This document shows positions 9,773 to 19,800 of a stretch of DNA of 34,531 nucleotides, piece by piece. A program made the translations under genes and the position numbers. Source of the stretch: Sulfuricurvum sp. (GTDB lineage: Bacteria > Campylobacterota > Campylobacteria > Campylobacterales > Sulfurimonadaceae). The stretch's first letter is position 1. The number at the start of each line of letters is the position of its first letter. The notes under the pieces were generated by a model. The model saw only the letters and a program-made list of their open reading frames with translations, was not told where the DNA came from and did not search any database. Where the stretch lies: positions 1 through 34,531 of the forward strand of contig JAQTOQ010000003.1 in assembly GCA_028713245.1 (NCBI GenBank), read 5' to 3'.

Positions 9773-10349
9773 TTCCTTTGGCTAATCGGCGTAACAAATT
9801 ACGTAATTGCTTATCATTTGGATAAACACCCAATGCGCTCTCTAAATATCCCAATGCCATCTCTTTGTAGCCATGATCAATCAAATTATCCAGAAAGTCA
9901 ACAAAATCTTCTTTTTCAGTGATAATGACACGTGTTGAAAACATTATATTTTCAAAAATACGATTAAAATCATTGTCATCTTGTACGAGTTCTTTGAACT
10001 CTTTGTACATAATTCCGTCTTCATACGCCATACGTTGCTTCATCGTATCATCAAAGAGTGAACCTAGCTGATCCAGCGTTCCATCCATCGTTTCTAAAAT
10101 CTCAGAAATTACGATATCCGCTTGCTCGGCATCTTCACCTCTCAAAATAGCATAGTAATCAAAAAGTGCCTCAGCCCCATTTTCACCACCCATTGCCATG
10201 TCTGCAAGGATTGCGCCATTGTACGCTTCTTTAGACAAAGGGTTAGCTTCTAGCGCAAACGAATACTCACGAATGGCATCGGAGTACTGACCCGCCAGAA
10301 AAAAGTTGTTAGCCTGACTGAGGGTTTTTGCTAAGTTAGTTAATTTCAC
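9756..10349 (-). CDS. TPR-like conserved hypothetical protein (GTG start)
   Basis: TPR-like helical repeats (ANNFFLAGQYSDAIREYSFALEANPLSKEAYNGA); GTG initiation codon, overlaps murE start. Confidence 0.65.
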   Translation of the reverse strand: MKLTNLAKTLSQANNFFLAGQYSDAIREYSFALEANPLSKEAYNGAILADMAMGGENGAEALFDYYAILRGEDAEQADIVISEILETMDGTLDQLGSLFDDTMKQRMAYEDGIMYKEFKELVQDDNDFNRIFENIMFSTRVIITEKEDFVDFLDNLIDHGYKEMALGYLESALGVYPNDKQLRNLLRRLAKGNALES

Positions 10350-10397
10350 GGTTACCCTCTAAAATAAAGTTAAATGTATATCGACATAATATCGAAA

Positions 10398-10673
10398 TTA
10401 TAGTGTATCAATTTGATTTTCCATACCTTGCGGAACATTTATGACCGTAAGATCCGGATGTATATCCATACGAAGCTGACGTTCTACACCGTATTTAAGC
10501 GTATTTCCGCTGCTTCCACAACCGACACAGGCCCCTTGCAACTGAACATAGACCGTCCCATTCTTTACCGTCAAAAATGCGATATCACCGCCATCAAGTG
10601 CCAAATTAGGACGAACTTTGTCGATCACGTTACGTACTGGCTGCATTAACTCTTCATCAGTAAATGGAATCAT
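10398..10673 (-). CDS. NifU C-terminal-domain Fe-S scaffold protein (start re-assigned to MIPFTDEEL)
   Basis: VRPNLALDGGDIAFL and CVGCGSSGNTLKYGVE motifs. ORF track starts at 10733, but a TATATT -10 at 10709-10714 and an AAGG SD support the internal ATG at 10673. Confidence 0.8.
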   Translation of the reverse strand: MIPFTDEELMQPVRNVIDKVRPNLALDGGDIAFLTVKNGTVYVQLQGACVGCGSSGNTLKYGVERQLRMDIHPDLTVINVPQGMENQIDTL

Positions 10674-10803
10674 GGGAATATTACCTTGTATTGGGAAATG
10701 AATATGACAATATAGAGAAATTGCACTAAACATGTACTAATAGGAACTTGATAATTTTAGAGTGAAGTTTTTTTTAAGAAGAGAGGTAAATAAGAGTGGA
10801 TGT

Positions 10804-10828
10804 ATTGAACTCGTTATACGAGTTCAAT
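10804..10828 (-). terminator. Perfect 10-bp stem-loop spanning the end of rplQ (stop codon in loop); terminator or RNA 3'-end element
   Basis: ATTGAACTCG-TTATA-CGAGTTCAAT; no immediate poly-U, so the termination function is uncertain. Confidence 0.5.
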
Positions 10829-11164
10829 GTATGCCATAACCGTTGCGTCGCCGCGACGGATACGAGTTTTAACGATACGGGTGTAACCACCGTCACGCTC
10901 TGTGTATTTTGGAGCCACTTCATTCAAAAGCTTTTTAGTTGCTTCTTTATTTTGTAATGCTGCAAAAATAGCACGGTGAGCATTTGCATCGCCTACACGT
11001 GCAGTAGTAATTAATTTTTCAGCAAATGAACGAACTTCTTTTGCTTTAATCAACGTTGTTTCGATTTTGCCGTGTTCAATCAACGCAATGCTAAGGTTCT
11101 TCAACAAAGCAGCACGGTGTGAGCTTGTTCGACCTAATTTGCGGTATCCGTGACGATGTCTCAT
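10814..11164 (-). CDS. rplQ: 50S ribosomal protein L17
   Basis: [24 protein letters not shown]; canonical L17. Confidence 0.98.
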   Translation of the reverse strand: MRHRHGYRKLGRTSSHRAALLKNLSIALIEHGKIETTLIKAKEVRSFAEKLITTARVGDANAHRAIFAALQNKEATKKLLNEVAPKYTERDGGYTRIVKTRIRRGDATVMAYIELV

Positions 11165-11189
11165 GATACTTCCTCTATTATATTAAAGC

Positions 11190-12185
11190 TTATTCAGCTT
11201 CGATTTTTGATTTGATCGCAGTGATTAAATCATCTGCTAAATCTTGCCCTACTGCATAACCGAATTCATTGATTTTTTCTAAAATCTCTTCAAACGATTT
11301 TTTACCAAGGTTTTTAACTTCTTTCAAATCATTTTGACTCATCATTACGATTTCGCCGATATGTTTGATATTTGAACGGTCTAAACAGTTAAAACTACGA
11401 GCACTGAGACCTAATTCTTCAATACGTGCACCTAAACGTTTAAGTTCCGGATGCTCATCTGAATTTTCAACTACTGCATTTGTTGTTTTAATGCTCACTT
11501 CACTGTTAAAAACAGCCATTTGAGCATACATAACGTCGAGTGAATTTTTAAACGCATCCACAGGAGAGATTTGACCATCAGTAACGATGTTAATAATCAC
11601 TTTTTCGAAGTTAGGATTGTCCTCAACCAAGATGTTTTCGATCGCATACGTAGCACGACGAACAGGAGTAAAGTACGCATCAAGCGCAATATACCCATCG
11701 CTTAGCATGTCACGAATGTCTTCGCTTGGTGTATAGCCGATCCCTTGGTGAATTTTGACACTAAAATTAAGAGTTGCGTCTTCATTCAATGTTGCCAAAA
11801 ATCCATTAGGAGTAACGACTTCAACATCATCATTTTCCAAGTCACTACCATGAATTTCGCAAGGGCCTGCAAAAGTATAGTTGATCTCTTTTTCTTTAAG
11901 GCCGTTTTTCAATTTGAAACGGATACCTTTTAAGTTGATAATAAAATCAGAAATATCTTCAAGCATACCGCGCACTGAGTCAAACTCATGCTTAGCACCC
12001 TCAATTTTAATTCCGATTGGAGCAAAACCGACTGAACTGCTTAATAAAAAGCGACGGATCGGGTGGGCAATAGAAACTGCATATCCCGTTTCAAAAGGAT
12101 ACGCAATAATGTTCGCTTCATTCGGACTAATTTGCTCAACGACAAACTCTTTCGGAAGAAGCGGAGATGTTTTAATTTTTTTCAT
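11190..12185 (-). CDS. rpoA: DNA-directed RNA polymerase alpha subunit
   Basis: N-terminal dimerisation domain and C-terminal alpha-CTD ([13 protein letters not shown]...[15 protein letters not shown]). Confidence 0.98.
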   Translation of the reverse strand: MKKIKTSPLLPKEFVVEQISPNEANIIAYPFETGYAVSIAHPIRRFLLSSSVGFAPIGIKIEGAKHEFDSVRGMLEDISDFIINLKGIRFKLKNGLKEKEINYTFAGPCEIHGSDLENDDVEVVTPNGFLATLNEDATLNFSVKIHQGIGYTPSEDIRDMLSDGYIALDAYFTPVRRATYAIENILVEDNPNFEKVIINIVTDGQISPVDAFKNSLDVMYAQMAVFNSEVSIKTTNAVVENSDEHPELKRLGARIEELGLSARSFNCLDRSNIKHIGEIVMMSQNDLKEVKNLGKKSFEEILEKINEFGYAVGQDLADDLITAIKSKIEAE

Positions 12186-12208
12186 GCTGAGTGCCCTTTA
12201 TTTAGTGA

Positions 12209-12835
12209 TTATTTCGAGTAAAGCTCGACGATTAGACGTTCTTCTACAGGAATAACAATTTCTTCACGCTCTGGGAGGCGCGTAAAGATACCAAATAATT
12301 TAGCTTGATCGATATCAACCCATGCTGCAAGACCAGTTTGATTTGTAAGCTCACCTGCACGAATAATCTGGTTATTCTTTTTGCTACGCTCAATAATTTC
12401 GATTTTTTGACCAGGTTTAATACGGTATGATGGAATATCAACACGATGACCATCAACCATGATGTGACCATGATTTACCAATTGACGTGCGAAACGACGT
12501 GTTGTTGCAAAACCCATACGGTAGACAACATTGTCAAGGCGCTGCTCAAGAAGCAATACTAAGTTTGTACCGGTATTTCCTTGGCGACGCTTTGCTTCAT
12601 CAAACAATGAATGCATTTGCTTTTCGCTCAAACCGTACATAAATTTCGCTTTTTGTTTTTCACGAAGTTGTGTACCGTATTCAGAAATTTTTGTACGGCG
12701 TTGACCGTGTTGACCTGGTCCATAAGGACGCTTGTCAAGTGCACTTTTACCTGCAAGACGACGCTCACCTTTTAGACCAAGGCTAACACCGAATCTTCTT
12801 TCGATTTTTTCTACGGGTCCTCTGTATCTTGCCAT
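12209..12835 (-). CDS. rpsD: 30S ribosomal protein S4
   Basis: [17 protein letters not shown]4 RNA-binding domain; downstream of rpsK. Confidence 0.98.
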   Translation of the reverse strand: MARYRGPVEKIERRFGVSLGLKGERRLAGKSALDKRPYGPGQHGQRRTKISEYGTQLREKQKAKFMYGLSEKQMHSLFDEAKRRQGNTGTNLVLLLEQRLDNVVYRMGFATTRRFARQLVNHGHIMVDGHRVDIPSYRIKPGQKIEIIERSKKNNQIIRAGELTNQTGLAAWVDIDQAKLFGIFTRLPEREEIVIPVEERLIVELYSK

Positions 12836-12846
12836 AGCTTCGCTCC

Positions 12847-13239
12847 TTAGACGCGTCGGCGCTTAGGCGCACGACATCCATTGTGTGGCAGTGGAGTAAC
12901 ATCTTTCATAAATGAAATACGTAATCCTTCAATAGCACCAACACTTTTAACTGCAGTTTCACGACCAGAACCTGGTCCTTGAACTTTGATTCCCACTTCT
13001 TTAATTCCGTGGACCATTGCTTTTTCTAAAGCCGATTCTACTGCTTGTTGAGCAGCAAATGGAGTAGATTTTTTTGAACCTTTGAAACCAAGCGCACCGG
13101 CCGAGCTCCATGCGATCATATTACCCATCTCATCTGTTACTGTTACAAGAGTGTTATTGAATGTTGCAAGGATATGTACTATACCTCTTGCAATATTCTT
13201 TTTGACGACTTTTTTACGAGTTGCTTTTCTTTTTGCCAT
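12847..13239 (-). CDS. rpsK: 30S ribosomal protein S11
   Basis: [22 protein letters not shown] ... [13 protein letters not shown]. Confidence 0.98.
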   Translation of the reverse strand: MAKRKATRKKVVKKNIARGIVHILATFNNTLVTVTDEMGNMIAWSSAGALGFKGSKKSTPFAAQQAVESALEKAMVHGIKEVGIKVQGPGSGRETAVKSVGAIEGLRISFMKDVTPLPHNGCRAPKRRRV

Positions 13240-13250
13240 ACTCTAATCCC

Positions 13251-13619
13251 TTATCTTGTGACTGAACCGACAGTTTTCTTCTTACCTTTGCGTGTACGTG
13301 CATTGGTTTTGGTTTTTTGACCACGGCATGGGAGACCTTTACGGTGACGAAGACCACGGTAAGAACCGAGATCCATCAACGCTTTAATATCCATAGCAAC
13401 TTGCTGACGAAGGTCACCTTCAACAACGGCACTAGCGCGAATTTCTTTCGCGATTGTTGCAGCGTCATCTTCAGTCAATTCGAATACACGCTTGTTGTAA
13501 TCGAGACCTGTAGCATCCAAAATTTTACGAGATGTATGCAAACCGATACCATAGATATAAGTTAATGCATATTCCAGACGTTTTTTCTTAGGTAAGTCCA
13601 CACCGGCGATACGTGCCAT
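13251..13619 (-). CDS. rpsM: 30S ribosomal protein S13
   Basis: [26 protein letters not shown] ... [28 protein letters not shown]. Confidence 0.98.
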   Translation of the reverse strand: MARIAGVDLPKKKRLEYALTYIYGIGLHTSRKILDATGLDYNKRVFELTEDDAATIAKEIRASAVVEGDLRQQVAMDIKALMDLGSYRGLRHRKGLPCRGQKTKTNARTRKGKKKTVGSVTR

Positions 13620-13621
13620 GC

Positions 13622-13735
13622 TTATCCTTGTCTTTGTTTATGTTTAGGGGTTTTGCATATTACGCGAACCACCCCTTTGCGCTTGATGATTTTACAATCG
13701 TCGCACATTTTCTTCACTGAAGAACGTACTTTCAT
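13622..13735 (-). CDS. rpmJ: 50S ribosomal protein L36 (not in the supplied ORF track)
   Basis: Translated by hand: [37 protein letters not shown], 37 aa; directly upstream of rpsM. Confidence 0.97.
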   Translation of the reverse strand: MKVRSSVKKMCDDCKIIKRKGVVRVICKTPKHKQRQG

Positions 13736-13739
13736 CGGT

Positions 13740-13821
13740 AAGCTCCGTTATATAGCTTCTTTGACCTCTCTTAGGTACACGCGAACGTATACCAATACTT
13801 GTTACTACTTTTGAAAGCAGT
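13740..13821 (-). promoter_or_regulatory. Structured 5' leader of the rpmJ-rpsM-rpsK-rpsD-rpoA-rplQ operon (three predicted hairpins)
   Basis: GGUAUACG-UUCG-CGUGUACC (13774-13793); AAGCU..AGCUU overlapping the SD (13740-13758); ACUGCU..AGUAGU (13804-13821). Confidence 0.5.
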
Positions 13822-13867
13822 TACAAACATTCAATCACGCTTGTCTGAAAGGGCAAAGTGGACGCGT

Positions 13868-13873
13868 ATTTTA
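13868..13873 (-). promoter_or_regulatory. Candidate -10 (TAAAAT) for the rpmJ operon
   Basis: TATGTAAAATACG context, between the hom terminator and the structured leader. Confidence 0.35.
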
Positions 13874-13919
13874 CATAAGTTTAAGTTAAAGTTTTATTAA
13901 GATGAAAAAGAAGTGAAGT

Positions 13920-13941
13920 GCTTACCCTTAAATGGGTAAGC
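13920..13941 (-). terminator. Rho-independent-type terminator downstream of hom
   Basis: GCTTACCC-TTAAAT-GGGTAAGC 8-bp stem followed on the minus strand by a pyrimidine/T-rich stretch (ACTTCACTTCTTTTTC). Confidence 0.6.
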
Positions 13942-13953
13942 TTTTACATTAAA

Positions 13954-15213
13954 TCAGATAATTCGTATCATGAAAGGTTTCTCTAGTACAGCATCAAGTA
14001 ATTCGAGGTTTTTAATCATAGCACATACATCGCTTTCCAACGCTTCATGCGTAGAGAAGAGCAAATGGGCACATTGTGCTTCATACGGACGCTGCAACAT
14101 TGTCTCTACCGATATCGTATGATCCGCGAAAAGCTGTGTTATTTGTGCCAACATTCCCGGTTTATCACTGATACGTAAACGCAAATAATATTTAGAGCGG
14201 ATATTTCCTGAATCTTTGAGCGTTAGTCCCTCTTCAAGAGGATGGTTAAACCCAAGCATCGGAGAGCGTTTCCCCGAACGGACAATATCAATGATATTGG
14301 CAACAACTGCACTCGCAGTCGCATCTCCCCCAGCACCCGGTCCATAATACAGTGTTTCTCCAACACGATCACCTACAACACTGATACCATTCATAACGCC
14401 ATCGATCTTTCCGATCATCGCATCTTGCTTCACCAATGCTGCATGAACTCTTAACTCAACTTCCATACCATCACGCTTTGCGATTCCCAAGAGCTTGATT
14501 GTGTACCCGAATTCTTTGGCAAAGGCGATGTCCGCTTGGGTTACCCCCTCTATTCCCTCTATTAAAATCTCTTCGGGTTTTGCGTCTATCCCATATGCGA
14601 TTGAGGCTAAGATAAGCAGTTTATGTGCCGCATCAAAACCGCCGATGTCGAAAGTAGGATCCGCTTCGGCATAGCCCAACGCTTGCGCTTCTGCTAAGAT
14701 AGAGTCGAAATCTATCCCCTCATTCATCATCTTGGTCAGCATGTAATTGCACGTACCGTTCATAATCCCCATAATGGAAAGAATATGATTGGCGGATAGC
14801 CCCTCGCGCAAGGCACTGATAATCGGGATTCCACCCGCAACACTTGCTTCAAATTCAAAAGGGATATCTCCTGCGATCTCTTGAAGCTCATAACGGTGAT
14901 ACGCCAAGAGTGCTTTGTTCGCCGTTACAACCGATTTTCCATTCGCAAGTGCTGATTTAAGGATACGAAATGGTTCATCAACCCCACCCATTAACTCAAC
15001 AACAATATCAATTTCAGGATCATTGATAATATCATCCGGATTTTGAGAAAGTTCAATCCCAAGATCTCGTACTTTTTCTAAATTGCGAACGACGCCACGC
15101 TTGACAATAATAGCATCCCCTGCGCGCGCAGTGATAATCGCCGCATTTTCTTCTAGGATTTTAACAACAGAGCGTCCGACTGTTCCGACACCGATAACAC
15201 CGACACGAATCAC
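13954..15213 (-). CDS. hom: Homoserine dehydrogenase
   Basis: [40 protein letters not shown]-terminal ACT domain. Confidence 0.96.
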   Translation of the reverse strand: MIRVGVIGVGTVGRSVVKILEENAAIITARAGDAIIVKRGVVRNLEKVRDLGIELSQNPDDIINDPEIDIVVELMGGVDEPFRILKSALANGKSVVTANKALLAYHRYELQEIAGDIPFEFEASVAGGIPIISALREGLSANHILSIMGIMNGTCNYMLTKMMNEGIDFDSILAEAQALGYAEADPTFDIGGFDAAHKLLILASIAYGIDAKPEEILIEGIEGVTQADIAFAKEFGYTIKLLGIAKRDGMEVELRVHAALVKQDAMIGKIDGVMNGISVVGDRVGETLYYGPGAGGDATASAVVANIIDIVRSGKRSPMLGFNHPLEEGLTLKDSGNIRSKYYLRLRISDKPGMLAQITQLFADHTISVETMLQRPYEAQCAHLLFSTHEALESDVCAMIKNLELLDAVLEKPFMIRII

Positions 15214-16433
15214 GCGTGAGCCTTACACTCAAACTGTTGTAAAAAGTTTTTGATATTTTTTGCCGCTTGACGAATACGTTTATCATTTTCGATCAAGGCA
15301 AGACGTACATACTCATCGCCATAATCCCCAAATCCAATCCCAGGCGCTACCGCAACATTCGCTTCAACAAGTAAACGCTTAGAAAATTCCAAACTTCCCA
15401 AGTGTCGTGCGCACTCTGGAATACGCGCCCAGACGAACATCGACGCCTTGTTACGTCGAACCGGCCATCCGGAACGGTTAAATGCTTCTAATAATACATC
15501 TTGACGGTGATCGTATTTATCGGTAATCTCTTGCACACACGCTTGATCCCCATTAAGGGCAACAGTTGCTGCGACCTGGATAGGCAAAAACATCCCGTAA
15601 TCAAGCCAGCTTTTAATTTTTTGCAATGCGCCAATGAGCTTTGCATTCCCGACAAAGAATCCAACACGCCAGCCTGCCATGTTATAGCTTTTTGAAAGCG
15701 TAAAACTCTCAACTGCCACATCTTTTGCCCCCGGAACAGAGAGGATCGAAGGTGTTTTATACCCATCAAACGTCAAATCGCCATACGCGATATCGCTGAT
15801 GATGTAAAAACGCTCACGCTTAGCCATTTCAACAATGCGCGTGTAAAACTCTGGTGTTACTGTCGCTGTCGTCGGATTATGCGGAAAGTTGACGACCACA
15901 TATTTCGGCTTTGGAAAGGAAACATGAAAAGCAGTTTCGAGACGTTCAAAAAAGAGATCTTCATCTACTATGTAATCTTCGTCAAATGGTAACTCCATCT
16001 TCTGTACATTTCCACCTGCAAGGATAAAGGCATAGGAGTGAATCGGATACGTTGGATCAGGAACGACGACAACATCACCTGGATTGGTAATTGCATACGC
16101 TAAATGTGCATACCCTTCTTTTGAACCCATCGTTGCAACAGCTTCTGTCTCAGGGTCAAGATCAACATCATAACGGCGCTTATACCAATCACAAATCGCT
16201 TGACGAAGTTTTGGAATGCCTTTAGATGCAGAATAACCATGTGTTTTCGTTTTTTGAGCCGATTCTATGAGTTTTTCGCGAATGTGTTCAGGAGTATCCC
16301 CATCAGGATTTCCCATACTAAAGTCAATAACGTCCGCACCTGCACGTCTGCGAGCCATTTTAAGCTCATTTACTTCTGCGAAGACATATTTAGGGAGACG
16401 CTTGATACGATCAAACTGTATTTCATCAAACAT
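15210..16433 (-). CDS. PLP-dependent aminotransferase (class I/II; AlaC/LL-DAP-aminotransferase-like)
   Basis: [42 protein letters not shown] (PLP lysine); 4-bp overlap with hom. Confidence 0.88.
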   Translation of the reverse strand: MFDEIQFDRIKRLPKYVFAEVNELKMARRRAGADVIDFSMGNPDGDTPEHIREKLIESAQKTKTHGYSASKGIPKLRQAICDWYKRRYDVDLDPETEAVATMGSKEGYAHLAYAITNPGDVVVVPDPTYPIHSYAFILAGGNVQKMELPFDEDYIVDEDLFFERLETAFHVSFPKPKYVVVNFPHNPTTATVTPEFYTRIVEMAKRERFYIISDIAYGDLTFDGYKTPSILSVPGAKDVAVESFTLSKSYNMAGWRVGFFVGNAKLIGALQKIKSWLDYGMFLPIQVAATVALNGDQACVQEITDKYDHRQDVLLEAFNRSGWPVRRNKASMFVWARIPECARHLGSLEFSKRLLVEANVAVAPGIGFGDYGDEYVRLALIENDKRIRQAAKNIKNFLQQFECKAHA

Positions 16434-16464
16434 TATTGCAACCTGTCAAAAAAAAAATTGCGCC

Positions 16465-16470
16465 ATTCTA
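16465..16470 (-). promoter_or_regulatory. Candidate -10 (TAGAAT) for the aminotransferase-hom pair
   Basis: TAGAAT with a T-rich -35 region; predicted start at AATTTTTTTTTTG. Confidence 0.4.
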
Positions 16471-16502
16471 ACATAGAGGGACTCCAAAAAAGCTTATAGA
16501 TA

Positions 16503-17138
16503 TTATTGTGCATCATTTGCACAGCCTACCCACGTCCCCTCTTTGAGCATTTTCATTCCATTTGCATTGGAAACTTTTAAATATATGGCATTTTCGGGAA
16601 GTTTAAAATTAAGCCGGTCATGTGATTTGAATTCACGAAAAGAGGCTAAAACCTGCATATTCCTATTAAAAACGGCAACTTCAGGATACCATTTATTACC
16701 ATAAGGGGCTTCTATAGAAATTCCTTGTGCTTTATTGACGACAAACCAATAGGAAAACGCTCTTTTTTCTAACTGCGCCCCTTCGTCTTCGCTAATGGAT
16801 GCAAGATTCCAAAATGCCTGTGAAGCATCGAGTCCTATCATCCACTGTTTATTTTTAAATTGCCCAAATTTGATCATGATTTGATGTTCGCTCAATGCAG
16901 CACTAAACCCTTTTGCATCAAATGCTTTTTTTCCATAAAGGGTACAATCCATCTCAACCATGCCATCCGTACTCACAAAATGATGCATATCTGCTTTGAA
17001 TCCCATTGATCCAAATACTTGTTGAATAATGGCGCTTGAGAGCAATCCTCCTTGCGAAATGGTGAGATGCACATCGCTTTTCATATCTCCTAACGCCAAT
17101 GAATACGTCAGCAATAGCGCGTATAGCAACCGTTTCAC
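16503..17138 (-). CDS. Secreted/periplasmic conserved hypothetical protein
   Basis: N-terminal signal-peptide-like MKRLLYALLLTYSLALG; coupled to the upstream ORF. Confidence 0.5.
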   Translation of the reverse strand: MKRLLYALLLTYSLALGDMKSDVHLTISQGGLLSSAIIQQVFGSMGFKADMHHFVSTDGMVEMDCTLYGKKAFDAKGFSAALSEHQIMIKFGQFKNKQWMIGLDASQAFWNLASISEDEGAQLEKRAFSYWFVVNKAQGISIEAPYGNKWYPEVAVFNRNMQVLASFREFKSHDRLNFKLPENAIYLKVSNANGMKMLKEGTWVGCANDAQ

Positions 17139-17947
17139 TACCAGTTGGCCCCTTTGTTTATCTCAATAAATTGTGCTTCGTTAATCTGTTGCAATTTTCC
17201 ATCTTCAAACGTAAACCAAACCGCATTTCTCTCTTTTAACGTTTTCTTTCCCTCGGGTGTCGTGATTTCTAAACGCCCATGCCCAAACATAAAAAGGGTG
17301 TTTTTACTTCCATCCAAAACGATAGTATCTTTGGTAATTTTTTGAGTTTTTTTACCCGAACTCATGTCCATCATACCTACCCATACTTTTGCAATAGGCT
17401 TTATATTCATGGCACTTTCAGAATTTACAACAGAAGCCGTACTTGTATTTTGCTCATGCTTCACAACCGATACATTGGCTTCCATAATAGGAACCACTTC
17501 CGTCGTATTCATTTCTGCAGAAAGTGTTGTATCGGTATTTTGATCTACTACTTGCACGTCATTACTGCTGAGCTTTATAATGTCCTCTGAAGGAGAAATA
17601 CTCAACTTCCCTTGGGTCATCGATCCCAAAACAATTAATACGGCAATAGCTACGATACCGCCAAGCACCCATTTTTGTCTAGATCGAGATTCTGCTTGTA
17701 AAATAACCGATGATTTTGGGAGTACAACATCCGGATGCGTTTGCATAAACTCATCATATTCATGACGAATATTAGAGAGATCAATCCCATATTCACGTTC
17801 TAATATAGACATAAATCCCATAAATTGAACACGAGTTAAGTCAGCATACGTTTTATTTAACACCGACTCGAGCTTTGCGCGTGCTATATGCGTTTGTTCG
17901 TGAATAACATTTGCACCTAACTCTTGTAAATCTTCAAAGCTTTTCAT
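17138..17947 (-). CDS. Bitopic membrane protein with divergent RodZ-like architecture
   Basis: N-terminal helical domain resembling the RodZ HTH tail, basic juxtamembrane RSRQK, one TM (WVLGGIVAIAVLIVLGS), periplasmic C-terminal domain. Confidence 0.5.
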   Translation of the reverse strand: MKSFEDLQELGANVIHEQTHIARAKLESVLNKTYADLTRVQFMGFMSILEREYGIDLSNIRHEYDEFMQTHPDVVLPKSSVILQAESRSRQKWVLGGIVAIAVLIVLGSMTQGKLSISPSEDIIKLSSNDVQVVDQNTDTTLSAEMNTTEVVPIMEANVSVVKHEQNTSTASVVNSESAMNIKPIAKVWVGMMDMSSGKKTQKITKDTIVLDGSKNTLFMFGHGRLEITTPEGKKTLKERNAVWFTFEDGKLQQINEAQFIEINKGANW

Positions 17948-18621
17948 CGCATTCTCTCCATTAAAATTGCTCCGGCTACACCCACATTGAGGGAATCAAA
18001 ATCATGGGCCATAGGAATCGAGACACCCTGATCAATCCCTTTTTCGATTCTACCGCTAAGACCTTCGCCCTCGCTTCCCAAAATAAGTGCTCGCTTGGAC
18101 GCAAAGCTCATCTCACGGACGTTTGTTCCCTGCGCCATTGCTCCATACAACGTAAATCCAGACTGTTTTAACTCATGCATGACATCGTGAATATTATGAA
18201 TGATCACAAATGGCAAATCAAGTGCCGCACCGCTACTGGTTCGAATAATCGATTCAAAATTGGGTTCTTTAATACCGGAAATTACCATTGCATCGACACC
18301 CAATGCATACGCACTGCGCACCAATGAGCCGATGTTTCCCATGTCAGTAATAGAACTGAGGATAACAATAAATTCACATTTTTTCAAAAAGGGAGAAGCA
18401 TACGGAACCAATGCGGACATTTCAGCAATATAACCTTGGTGATTTCCCCCTTTGACCATGGATTGTGCTGCATTTTCAGGGATACGCTTCACTTCTATCC
18501 CCATTTTCATCAGGACTGAGTACTCTTTTTTATCCACTTCTTTTGCTAAATAAAGCGTCTTGATGCGATCACGATGACGCTCAAGGGCGTAGAATACAGG
18601 TTGTTTACCATAAATTAGCAT
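17944..18621 (-). CDS. rlmB: TrmH-family 23S rRNA (guanosine-2'-O-)-methyltransferase, RlmB type
   Basis: MLIYGKQPVFYALE, DMGNIGSLVRSAYALGVD, LILGSEGEGLS, SIPMAHDFDSLNVGVAGAI. Confidence 0.87.
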   Translation of the reverse strand: MLIYGKQPVFYALERHRDRIKTLYLAKEVDKKEYSVLMKMGIEVKRIPENAAQSMVKGGNHQGYIAEMSALVPYASPFLKKCEFIVILSSITDMGNIGSLVRSAYALGVDAMVISGIKEPNFESIIRTSSGAALDLPFVIIHNIHDVMHELKQSGFTLYGAMAQGTNVREMSFASKRALILGSEGEGLSGRIEKGIDQGVSIPMAHDFDSLNVGVAGAILMERMR

Positions 18622-18675
18622 TTTGCTCTCTTCTGTACATAATTATTTTATGTGGTTAAAAAAATATTTGTAGTT

Positions 18676-18681
18676 ATTATA
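18676..18681 (-). promoter_or_regulatory. Candidate -10 (TATAAT) upstream of rlmB
   Basis: GCGATATAATAAC just downstream of the rsmI stop codon. Confidence 0.5.
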
Positions 18682-18684
18682 TCG

Positions 18685-19494
18685 CTAAGTGTTTAAGAGT
18701 CGCTGATAACATTCCTTCGGATTTTCTCCGGTAATTTTGGCAATGAGTTTAGAGGCGGCTTTTTTGGGGATGTCCAAATCAAGGATATCCTGTTCACTTA
18801 GATTTCCGCCTTGGTGAGGAGAGGCTTCAATCACTGCAACCCATTCCCCACGAATTTCCTCAGTTAATTGGCTCAAAAGTTCTAATGCGGTTCCTCTGTA
18901 AAAACGTTGGAACTTTTTACTGATTTCTTTGGCTAAAAATACCTGACGCTGCGGTGCTGCAATGACAATCTCGTGCAATAACTTATCCAAACGTTTTGGA
19001 GATTCATACAAAACCGTTGTGTATCCATTAAAAAGAGTCTCTTGAAGCGCTGCTGCTCTGTCATGACCTTTGTGCGGTAAAAAGCCAAAGAAAAGCATTT
19101 TTGTCTCACAAAAACCACTCGCTACAAATGCACTTAGCACAGCATTGGCCCCCGGTAAAATATCATACTTCACTCCATTGTCTAAACAATAGCGTACCAA
19201 CAACTGTCCCGGATCACTAATCCCAGGCATCCCTGCATCACTAACATAAAGAACATTGGCATTAAAAAAATCGGGAGTTAATTTGGAAACAAAATCAGCT
19301 TCATTGTGTGAATGTAAACTTAAAAATTGTGGTTCACTCGTAATGAGACTATGCCGTTCTTTCAGTAAATGAATCAGTTTTTTGGTAACACGGGTATCTT
19401 CACAAAGGATGATATCAGCAGTTGAAAGTATTTCTAGGGAACGAAGAGAGATATCGGAAATGTTTCCGATAGGAGTAGGAACGAGAGATAACAT
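18685..19494 (-). CDS. rsmI: 16S rRNA (cytidine(1402)-2'-O)-methyltransferase
   Basis: LVPTPIGNISDISLRSLEIL, CEDTRVTKKL, SDAGMPGISDPG, ILPGANAVLSAFVASGF. Confidence 0.96.
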   Translation of the reverse strand: MLSLVPTPIGNISDISLRSLEILSTADIILCEDTRVTKKLIHLLKERHSLITSEPQFLSLHSHNEADFVSKLTPDFFNANVLYVSDAGMPGISDPGQLLVRYCLDNGVKYDILPGANAVLSAFVASGFCETKMLFFGFLPHKGHDRAAALQETLFNGYTTVLYESPKRLDKLLHEIVIAAPQRQVFLAKEISKKFQRFYRGTALELLSQLTEEIRGEWVAVIEASPHQGGNLSEQDILDLDIPKKAASKLIAKITGENPKECYQRLLNT

Positions 19495-19513
19495 TGACCT
19501 CTCCTAACCTTAC

Positions 19514-19717
19514 TTATGCATTCAGTGCGTAACGTTTTTTGAATTTATCGATACGACCAGCTGTATCTACTTGACGCTCTGAACCTGTGTAAAACGGGTG
19601 ACATTCGCTGCAAATATCAACACGAAAAGTTTCTTTTGTGCTCTTTGTTGTAAATGAATTACCGCATGCGCAGCTAACAGTACATTCAACTGTATTTGGG
19701 TGAAGTTCTTTTTTCAT
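19514..19717 (-). CDS. rpmE: 50S ribosomal protein L31 (Zn-binding form)
   Basis: [22 protein letters not shown]...[12 protein letters not shown]; four cysteines retained. Confidence 0.97.
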   Translation of the reverse strand: MKKELHPNTVECTVSCACGNSFTTKSTKETFRVDICSECHPFYTGSERQVDTAGRIDKFKKRYALNA

Positions 19718-19733
19718 AATATTACCTTGTGAA

Positions 19734-19788
19734 TGACGGCGTTGTACGTCAATCGGTTTGAGTTTTACATCCGTACCTGGGGACGGAT
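19734..19788 (-). promoter_or_regulatory. Two-hairpin 5' leader of rpmE
   Basis: Stem ATCCGT/ACGGAT (19769-19788) and stem TGACG/CGTCA (19734-19751) between a TATAAT promoter and the SD. Confidence 0.5.
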
Positions 19789-19800
19789 TGTTGGATGCGA

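Noticed and set aside
4081-18621. Two TrmH-family genes (4081-4839 and 17944-18621) as a recent local duplication
   Set aside because: They share only general SPOUT motifs; the proteins differ in length and sequence, consistent with separate RNA targets.
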